Origin: Oxalobacteraceae bacterium
GTDB taxonomy: Bacteria; Pseudomonadota; Gammaproteobacteria; Burkholderiales; Burkholderiaceae_D
Length of the DNA stretch: 12,240 nucleotides
Assembly: GCA_947453015.1 (NCBI GenBank)
Contig: CANGFL010000007.1
Coordinates: 1 to 12,240, forward strand
Reading direction: 5' to 3'
Shown here: in pieces, positions 7,349 through 12,240 of the stretch
Position numbering within the stretch: position 1 is the stretch's first letter
Layout: every line of letters starts with the position of its first letter
The notes under the pieces: generated by a model
Database searches by the model: none
Seen by the model: only the letters and a program-made list of their open reading frames with translations
What the model was told of the DNA's origin: nothing
Translations under genes and position numbers: made by a program

Positions 7349-7840
7349 ATGAAACAAATTATTTCACGCTGCGCTCTGTTAGTGCTATTCGTTAGCCCCC
7401 TGCTTTGCTACGCTGATGAAGCGAAGTGGATTGCTGATAAACGTGGGTGTAAGGTCGTCAATATCGCACCCCAAGAAGGTGAAAGCATTTCCTGGAGTGG
7501 TGAATGCAAGAATGGCTTTGCCCACGGCGAAGGCACACTGACCTGGTTTCAAAAAGGCGTCAAAGTTGAGACCTACAGCGGACCGATGGTGAATGGTTAC
7601 GCGGAAGGCCGCGGCCGACTAGTACGTGGCAGCGGTGTCTACGTCGGAGAATGGAAAAAAAGTCTGCAACATGGCAAAGGTCGCTTTGAAGACGCTGATG
7701 GTAGCTGGTATCAAGGCGAATGGGAGGATGGCCAACCTCATGGTCGCGGCCAGATGCTGACGCCCGATGGCGAGCTACTCCGAGGCTATTGGAACAAAGG
7801 TGAATTCGAAGAGGCAGGTGCTATGCCAGGAAGAACCTGA
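7349..7840 (+). CDS. Exported MORN-repeat protein, paralogue B
   Basis: A 163-residue exported protein with a signal peptide (residues 1-22, ending PLLCYA), the same two-Cys leader domain as paralogue A (RGCKVVNIAPQEGESISW...GECKNG) and MORN repeats (YSGPMVNGYAEGRGRL, YVGEWKKSLQHGKGRF, YQGEWEDGQPHGRGQM). The ATG at 7349 is chosen over the TTG ten codons upstream because GGAGAG is correctly spaced before it and the signal peptide then starts at Met1. It is transcribed away from the DUF4440 gene. Conservation against paralogue A is strongest in PQEGESI, GEWK-SLQ-GKG, DGSWY and GQMLTP, and weakest at the extreme C-terminus. Function unknown; a periplasmic scaffold or binding protein is the reasonable inference. 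Confidence 0.8.
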   Translation: MKQIISRCALLVLFVSPLLCYADEAKWIADKRGCKVVNIAPQEGESISWSGECKNGFAHGEGTLTWFQKGVKVETYSGPMVNGYAEGRGRLVRGSGVYVGEWKKSLQHGKGRFEDADGSWYQGEWEDGQPHGRGQMLTPDGELLRGYWNKGEFEEAGAMPGRT

Positions 7841-7919
7841 GCATTCATAGTTAAGCGACTTTATCTACCCAATTTTCGAAAACTGCTTGTGCCGTCTCAT
7901 AGATGAGGTCATACGCTTT

Positions 7920-7955
7920 ATTATGCAGCGCATAATTTAGAATACTCTGCATAAT
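7920..7955. repeat. Inverted and direct repeats just upstream of the DMT gene
   Basis: ATTATGC, loop AGC, GCATAAT forms a perfect 7-bp hairpin (7920-7936). A further GCATAAT occurs at 7949-7955, 19 bases after the previous copy and 10 bases ahead of the DMT start codon. The arrangement could be an operator or a weak hairpin after MORN paralogue B; no T-run follows it. Confidence 0.35.
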
Positions 7956-7965
7956 TATAGTAATC

Positions 7966-8862
7966 ATGACTACCCGAATTTCCCGTACTGCCTTTCTCAC
8001 CTTATTACTGATTGCCGTCATGATGGGCGGTAATCATGTCGCTGCTCGGTTCGCATTTAATGATTCAGTGAGTGTCATCACCGCAGTAATTTTTCGCAGC
8101 GGTGTTACTGCCATCATCATCACTCTTCTTCTACTAAAGCAGAAAGTACGCATACAATTTTCAGCGCGCCACAAACGAGTCATGCCTGTGATTGGCGTGC
8201 TGGTAGCTATACAAAGTTTTTGCCTCTACTCCGCTGTCGCCCGACTGCCGATTGCATTAGCGCTGTTAGCTTTTAATACCTACCCCTTGTGTAGCGCATT
8301 TTGGGCGCGTGTTCTGTACAAACACCGCGCAGAACCTTTCGTTTTAAAAGCGATGCCCGTGATGTTGCTGGGACTCGCATTAGCTCTGGATGTATTCGGT
8401 GCTGCATCAGGTCTGGGTGCAGCGGCGCACTGGCAGCAAATTGGTGCGGGTGTAGGCTTTGCCGTTGCTGCTGCAGCCACGTTTGCACTCGCCATGATTT
8501 TGACTCAGCACGAAGCGGTTGATCTGGACGGCCGGGTGAGAACAGCGATGACCATGGGTATGGTGGTGGTGCTCGCATCAGTGTTTGCAGTGGTGAGCGG
8601 TGGATGGTCATTGCCACGCACGGCATTAGGATGGTGGGGCTTAGGTGGTTTAACAGCATTGTATGGAACCGCCTTTACATTAATGTTTAGTCTACTGCCT
8701 AAACTAGGCGTGGTTGGTAATTCAGCCATCATGAATATCGAACCGGTATTTGCCTTAGTGTTAGCCTGGCTGTTACTCGGTCAAGCCATCGCACCGATAC
8801 AAGTGGTCGGTGCGTTGATCGTGGTGTCTACGGTGATGGTGCTGGGCTTGCGTCGCAGGTAA
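7966..8862 (+). CDS. EamA/DMT-superfamily transporter
   Basis: A 298-residue inner-membrane protein with about ten hydrophobic segments in two EamA repeats, the normal size for this family. The first helix ends with GGNHVAARFAF, the usual EamA opening, followed by a VITAVIFRSGVTAIIITLLLL second helix. Helix 4/5 contains PIALALLAFNTYPLCSAFW. The second repeat begins near GVGFAVAAAATFALAMIL and ends MNIEPVFALVLAWLLLGQAI with a last helix VVGALIVVSTVMVLGL, both family hallmarks. These carriers export amino acids, metabolites or drugs; substrate cannot be told. No Shine-Dalgarno sequence precedes the ATG, but an earlier start is unlikely because the first helix already begins at residue 8 or so. 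The PPK2 gene follows after 51 bases on the same strand, so shared transcription is possible. Confidence 0.85.
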   Translation: MTTRISRTAFLTLLLIAVMMGGNHVAARFAFNDSVSVITAVIFRSGVTAIIITLLLLKQKVRIQFSARHKRVMPVIGVLVAIQSFCLYSAVARLPIALALLAFNTYPLCSAFWARVLYKHRAEPFVLKAMPVMLLGLALALDVFGAASGLGAAAHWQQIGAGVGFAVAAAATFALAMILTQHEAVDLDGRVRTAMTMGMVVVLASVFAVVSGGWSLPRTALGWWGLGGLTALYGTAFTLMFSLLPKLGVVGNSAIMNIEPVFALVLAWLLLGQAIAPIQVVGALIVVSTVMVLGLRRR

Positions 8863-8913
8863 ACTGCAACCTACGATAAAACAATTTATCGGTCCTCGAA
8901 AGGGCTATGTCGC

Positions 8914-9732
8914 ATGGACAAATTAGATTTTTCTCCCTGGCAGGTTCCCCATGCCACCAAATTTCGTCTGGATGAATTTGATACCACTCCACCCGATGAG
9001 CTGGTACTTGATGAAGATGAACTCAAACATCATCAAACCAAGTTAGAAGATAAGCTAAATAAATTGCAGTCCCTGCTTTATGCCTCAAAATCCAAGGCGG
9101 TATTGCTGATTCTGCAGGGGATGGACACTTCAGGAAAAGATGGAGTGATTCGCCATGTGTTTTCGCATGTCAGCCCCTTAGGTATGCATGCCATTGCGTT
9201 TGGCGCGCCAACTGAGGTGGAACTGCGACATGATTTTTTATGGCGTATACACAATAAACTTCCCGCCCTAGGCGACATAACGATTTTTAATCGTAGCCAT
9301 TATGAAGATGTGCTGGTAACTCGCGTGCGCGGAATGATAGATAAAGCAACCTGCGAAAAACGTTACAAACATATTGAGCACTTCGAATCTCTTTTGAGCG
9401 ATAACAATACCGTCGTACTCAAATGCTATTTACATATTTCACGCGCTGAACAAAAAAAACGTCTGCAATCACGAATCGACGACCCATCTAAGCATTGGAA
9501 ACTGCAGGCATCCGATTTTGCCGATAGAAAATTATGGCCTGATTTTATGGCAGCCTATCAAGACGCCATCGCCGCCACCAGTACCAAGCAAGCACCCTGG
9601 TATGTGGTACCCGCTGATTCAAAACCTCATCGTGATTTATTTATCGCTAATCTATTGGTGCAAACGCTAGCAAAACTTGAGCTACCCCTGCCCAAACCCA
9701 CCTTCTCAATCGATAAAGTAAAACTCGACTAA
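8914..9732 (+). CDS. ppk2: Polyphosphate kinase 2 (PPK2), class III-like
   Basis: A cytosolic enzyme of 272 residues that transfers phosphate between polyphosphate and nucleotides. The P-loop kinase core has Walker A GMDTSGKDG (residues 69-77), the lid-region Arg-rich segments, and Walker B IFNRSHYEDVLV (124-135). The GMDTSGKDG and FNRSxYExVL pattern matches class III PPK2 enzymes, which can phosphorylate both AMP and ADP and so regenerate ATP from polyphosphate; the class assignment is by motif memory. The N-terminal lead (about 60 residues, with helix LKHHQTKLEDKLNKLQSLL) is normal for one-domain PPK2. AAAGG lies ten bases before the ATG. The TAA stop shares its last base with the ATG of the SulP gene (TAATG), so the two are very probably co-expressed and translationally coupled. 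Confidence 0.9.
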   Translation: MDKLDFSPWQVPHATKFRLDEFDTTPPDELVLDEDELKHHQTKLEDKLNKLQSLLYASKSKAVLLILQGMDTSGKDGVIRHVFSHVSPLGMHAIAFGAPTEVELRHDFLWRIHNKLPALGDITIFNRSHYEDVLVTRVRGMIDKATCEKRYKHIEHFESLLSDNNTVVLKCYLHISRAEQKKRLQSRIDDPSKHWKLQASDFADRKLWPDFMAAYQDAIAATSTKQAPWYVVPADSKPHRDLFIANLLVQTLAKLELPLPKPTFSIDKVKLD

Positions 9733-11954
9733 TGCGCTTACAAACAGGAGATGTGTGGGGTGGCCTAGCAGCGATGATGGTTGCGCTGCCGGCTGCGATT
9801 AGCTTTGGCGTGATCGTCTATGAACCTTTAGGTCAGATGTATAACGCGCAGGGTGCAATGGCCGGCATCATCGGCGCCACATTACTCGGTTTTTTTGCTG
9901 CGATGTTCGGCGGTTGTAAGCGATTAATTTCTTCACCCTGCGCACCGGCTGCCGCTGTGTTATCAGCATTTGCGATTCAATTTACGCAGTCTGGCATACC
10001 ACCTGATCAAATTTTGTTAGCTTTGCTTTTGATCGGCCTGCTCGCGGGTATTTTTCAGATGGCGTTTGGCTTGTTGAAGTTAGGGGGTTTGATCAAGTAC
10101 ATGCCCTATCCGGTGGTCAGCGGTTACCTCGCCGGTGTAGGTCTGATTATCATCGCTGCACAAACACCTAAGTGCTTAGGCATTACCGGAAATCAGGGAT
10201 TTTGGTTCGCTATCAGCTCAGCCGAACAGTGGCGTTCAGCGAGTTTAATCGTCGGTCTTGTAACTGCTGCTTTGATGATTGTTGGCCCTAAAGTGACTCA
10301 GCGCATTCCCGCAGTCATCATCGCCATCATCGGTGGTATTACTACGTACTGGGTACTCAGTTTGTGGGACTCCGATTTACTACAACTTCACAACAACACT
10401 CTCATCGTTGGCCCACTCGGCGATACCAGCACCAGCGGTGATTCTGCTGATGCGATGGGCGGCATTGCGAATTTTTTTACCAGCATCAGCCTTCCCTACC
10501 GCGCATTGGCTGATGCGTCATTGCCACCGATAAAAGCACTGCTCTATCCTGCTCTCACCTTAGCGATATTGCTTTCGATTGATACGCTCAAGACTTGCGT
10601 TATTTTAGATTCACTCACGCACAGCCGCCATGATTCAAATCGCGAGCTGCTAGGTCAAGGCATAGGCAATGTAGCCTCAGCACTATGTGCGGGAATGCCC
10701 GGCTCTGGCACGATGGGCGCCACCTTATTGAATATCTCTAGCGGCGCACAGACCCGCGCATCGGGAATGATCGAAGGCGTGATGGTATTGGTCGCTTATG
10801 TGCTGCTGGCTGCAATGCTCGCATGGCTTCCCTTAGCCGCACTGGCCGCTATTTTGGTGGTGGTTGGTTTTCGTATGATAGACAGGCATAGTTTCTTGCT
10901 TCTCAAATCGAGCGACACCCGATTAGATTTTTTAGTCATCATCACCGTTGCGATGGTGGCGTTGACGATTAGTTTGATTGCCGCTACTGGCGTCGGCTTG
11001 CTGTTGGCGATTTTGCTTTTCCTACGTAAGCAAATTGGCACCCATCTGATACGCCGCACGACCTTCGGTAATCAAGTTTTTTCTCGTAGTGAGCGACTTG
11101 AGAGCGAGCGCCAGCTGCTTGAGCAAAAAGGACATCAAACCGTGATACTTGAATTACAAGGATCACTTTTCTTCGGCACAGCGAATCAGCTTTACCAAGC
11201 AGTCGAGCCCTACTTGCAAGGTTACCGCTATCTCATTCTAGATTTGCGTCGCGTTCAGTCCGTCGACATGACCGCCGGCCACATACTGGAGCAAATTCGA
11301 GATACCTTGCACGAAAATCAATGCGAGCTGATTCTGAGCGACTTACCCGACTCAATGCCCACCGGTGACAACCTAAAACGCTATTTTGACCACTTAGGCA
11401 TACTGCGCGAGCAGCAGCATATCCGTGTGTTCGACGAACTGTACGACGCGCTTGAATGGATAGAGGAACAATGGCTGCTACAGGCAGGATTGTGGCCGCG
11501 ACCAGAACACACCTACTCGCTGCGTAATTTTGATGTATTTAAAAATCACAAGGACGATACCCTGGTCGATCTGCAAGCCTGTATGGAGCCTCGTCACCTA
11601 AATGCTGGTCAGCGACTGTTTGAAGCCGGATCACAAAGTGATGAAATTTTTTTCATCATGCAGGGCGAAGTTCGACTCGACATTCCGCTGCCTGACGGTC
11701 ACCAGCATCACATCGCAACGCACCACCAAGGCGACTTTATTGGTGAGCTCGGGTTTCTTGATCATCGTCAGCGCATTGATTCTGCCACCGCGATCACCAA
11801 CGTCGATGTGCTCGTGCTCTCGCGATCGCGCTTGGATCAACTGGCAGATCATCACAAGCGTTTAGGCGTGACATTGATGACAGAAATCGCGCGCGTGCTC
11901 GCTTCGCGACTGCGCCAATCGAATGATGAGCTGAGGGTGCTCGAAAGCGCCTGA
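9732..11954 (+). CDS. SulP-family anion permease with STAS and cyclic-nucleotide-binding-like domains
   Basis: A 740-residue inner-membrane transporter of the SulP/SLC26 family. Residues 1-430 are hydrophobic segments of the transport domain, with helices such as VSGYLAGVGLIIIA and PALTLAILLSIDTLKTC, and GMPGSGTMGATLLNISSGAQTRASG, a family landmark. A STAS domain follows at about 466-580 (LILDLRRVQSVDMTAGHILEQI), then a cyclic-nucleotide-binding-type domain at about 612-735 (GQRLFEAGSQSDEIFFIMQGEV; phosphate-binding cassette GDFIGELGFL from 667). Substrate could be sulfate, bicarbonate or another anion. In the cassette the consensus Pro-Arg before the Ser/Thr-Ala-Thr step reads Ile682-Asp683, with the nearest Arg at 681, so cyclic nucleotide binding is doubtful. 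The start overlaps the PPK2 stop by one base and has no evident ribosome site of its own. Confidence 0.88.
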   Translation: MRLQTGDVWGGLAAMMVALPAAISFGVIVYEPLGQMYNAQGAMAGIIGATLLGFFAAMFGGCKRLISSPCAPAAAVLSAFAIQFTQSGIPPDQILLALLLIGLLAGIFQMAFGLLKLGGLIKYMPYPVVSGYLAGVGLIIIAAQTPKCLGITGNQGFWFAISSAEQWRSASLIVGLVTAALMIVGPKVTQRIPAVIIAIIGGITTYWVLSLWDSDLLQLHNNTLIVGPLGDTSTSGDSADAMGGIANFFTSISLPYRALADASLPPIKALLYPALTLAILLSIDTLKTCVILDSLTHSRHDSNRELLGQGIGNVASALCAGMPGSGTMGATLLNISSGAQTRASGMIEGVMVLVAYVLLAAMLAWLPLAALAAILVVVGFRMIDRHSFLLLKSSDTRLDFLVIITVAMVALTISLIAATGVGLLLAILLFLRKQIGTHLIRRTTFGNQVFSRSERLESERQLLEQKGHQTVILELQGSLFFGTANQLYQAVEPYLQGYRYLILDLRRVQSVDMTAGHILEQIRDTLHENQCELILSDLPDSMPTGDNLKRYFDHLGILREQQHIRVFDELYDALEWIEEQWLLQAGLWPRPEHTYSLRNFDVFKNHKDDTLVDLQACMEPRHLNAGQRLFEAGSQSDEIFFIMQGEVRLDIPLPDGHQHHIATHHQGDFIGELGFLDHRQRIDSATAITNVDVLVLSRSRLDQLADHHKRLGVTLMTEIARVLASRLRQSNDELRVLESA

Positions 11955-11960
11955 TTTTTT
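11936..11960 (+). terminator. Intrinsic terminator overlapping the end of the SulP gene
   Basis: GGTGCT, loop CGAA, AGCGCC forms a 6-bp stem with one G-T wobble (extendable by another wobble), followed by TGA and six T (11955-11960). The stop codon lies between stem and T-run, so the terminator is built into the last codons of the gene and should end the PPK2-SulP transcript. Confidence 0.6.
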
Positions 11961-11984
11961 CTTTCAACGCTCCCTGTTTGACGA

Positions 11985-12218
11985 TCAATTCATTTCGTTC
12001 GCGTTGAAGTCATCGCTCGAAATGCCTTTGTTTATGCGGGTTTTATAAAAAATCAATTCGTCAGCACGCTGATTTGCAAAAAATAATTTTGCATCTTCAA
12101 CGAACGACAAAAATCTCTCATGACCCACCTCATCGGGGTCAAAAATCCCTCCAAAACCAAATTTCTGGACCCGCTCAGGACTTGTGGTATACTGTGCATA
12201 TATACAGTAGTTAAGCAA
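11985..12218 (-). CDS. Doubtful small ORF at the right edge
   Basis: An open frame of up to 77 codons from a TTG at 12218, ending in TGA. I do not recognise the protein, and it has no signal peptide or membrane segment. The TTG start lies upstream of the LexA operator, so if that operator controls a minus-strand transcript the true start must be inside, for example the GTG at about codon 31, which has no good ribosome site. A separate 26-codon ATG frame (12053-12133) follows a GGAGGG placed rather far (13 bases) upstream. Neither is convincing. The stretch may be non-coding, a gene remnant, or a small SOS-induced product. Confidence 0.18.
   Translation of the reverse strand: MLNYCIYAQYTTSPERVQKFGFGGIFDPDEVGHERFLSFVEDAKLFFANQRADELIFYKTRINKGISSDDFNANEMN
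11991..12024. repeat. Inverted repeat after the SulP gene
   Basis: CATTTCG (11991-11997) and CGAAATG (12018-12024) are perfect complements around a 20-base loop, with a possible inner GCG/CGC pairing. No T-run is close, so it may be a backup stem for the SulP transcript or chance. Confidence 0.3.
12186..12214 (-). promoter_or_regulatory. Predicted minus-strand promoter enclosing the LexA box
   Basis: On the minus strand, TTAACT (12209-12214) and TATACC (12186-12191) are 17 bases apart, four of six matches each, with the core of the LexA operator filling the spacer. That layout is known from LexA-repressed promoters such as recA. A plus-strand alternative (TTGTGG at 12182-12187, TACAGT at 12203-12208) has a poor 15-base spacer. 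Confidence 0.3.
12190..12209. promoter_or_regulatory. LexA (SOS) operator
   Basis: TACTGTGCATATATACAGTA matches the gamma/betaproteobacterial SOS box: CTGT (12192-12195), eight AT-rich bases, ACAG (12204-12207), flanked by the preferred TA on both sides. LexA dimers bind such sites and repress until DNA damage activates RecA. The controlled gene is not visible: it may start just beyond 12240 on the plus strand, or be a small minus-strand transcript. Confidence 0.8.
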
Positions 12219-12240
12219 TCAACCAACCCTCTCAGAACCC

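Noticed and set aside
3704..7840. MORN paralogues as the terminal repeats of a composite transposon
   Set aside because: They are diverged coding genes with no transposase, no insertion-sequence ends and no target duplication visible.
8273..8659. Open frame of 128 codons on the minus strand within the DMT transporter
   Set aside because: It is antisense to a clear membrane protein; its Pro/Ser/Arg-rich composition is typical of a shadow frame.
8874..8891. CGATAAA/TTTATCG hairpin between the DMT and PPK2 genes as a terminator
   Set aside because: The stem is only 7 bp and AT-rich, with no T-run after it; it does not justify separating the two genes.
1..12240. CRISPR array, tRNA, rRNA or phage genes
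   Set aside because: I scanned for regularly spaced repeats, tRNA-like cloverleaf ends and phage-type proteins and saw none.

Overview
The window (about 12.2 kb, mid-range base composition) looks like ordinary chromosome of a Gram-negative proteobacterium, most likely a gamma- or betaproteobacterium. The reasons are many Sec signal peptides on small periplasmic proteins, a periplasmic PQQ alcohol dehydrogenase next to a c-type cytochrome, a CTGT-N8-ACAG LexA box, and MFS, DMT, SulP and PPK2 families typical of that group. I see no rRNA, tRNA, CRISPR array, insertion sequence or phage genes. The taxonomic placement is inference.

Left part (1-2410, minus strand): a PQQ-dependent methanol/ethanol-type dehydrogenase carries the Asp-x-Asp signature of lanthanide-dependent enzymes. 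It is followed by a strong intrinsic terminator and then the 5' end of a small cytochrome c gene, a plausible electron acceptor. The dehydrogenase lacks the usual vicinal Cys pair and has a Cys-Cys at a different place, beside the predicted metal-ligand Glu.

Middle part (2417-7840): a run of small exported proteins. It holds an unknown two-Cys protein, a formylglycine-generating-enzyme-like protein without the catalytic Cys pair, a MORN-repeat protein, an adhesin-E-like protein, and a three-gene minus-strand operon (exported DUF4440/SnoaL-like protein, HAD hydrolase, MFS transporter). A second MORN-repeat protein, about 60% identical to the first, lies on the opposite strand at the far end, so the two MORN paralogues flank the adhesin-E/MFS/HAD/DUF4440 block in inverted orientation.

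Right part (7966-11960, plus strand): an EamA/DMT exporter, then a class III-like polyphosphate kinase 2 gene whose stop codon overlaps the start of a SulP anion permease fused to STAS and cyclic-nucleotide-binding-like domains. An intrinsic terminator overlaps the end of the SulP gene. The overlap predicts coupled expression of a polyphosphate/nucleotide enzyme and a regulated anion transporter, which is the most interesting gene pairing here.

Right edge (11961-12240): no confident gene, but a near-perfect SOS (LexA) operator at 12190-12209. Its target is either a gene beyond the window on the plus strand or a small unrecognised minus-strand transcript.
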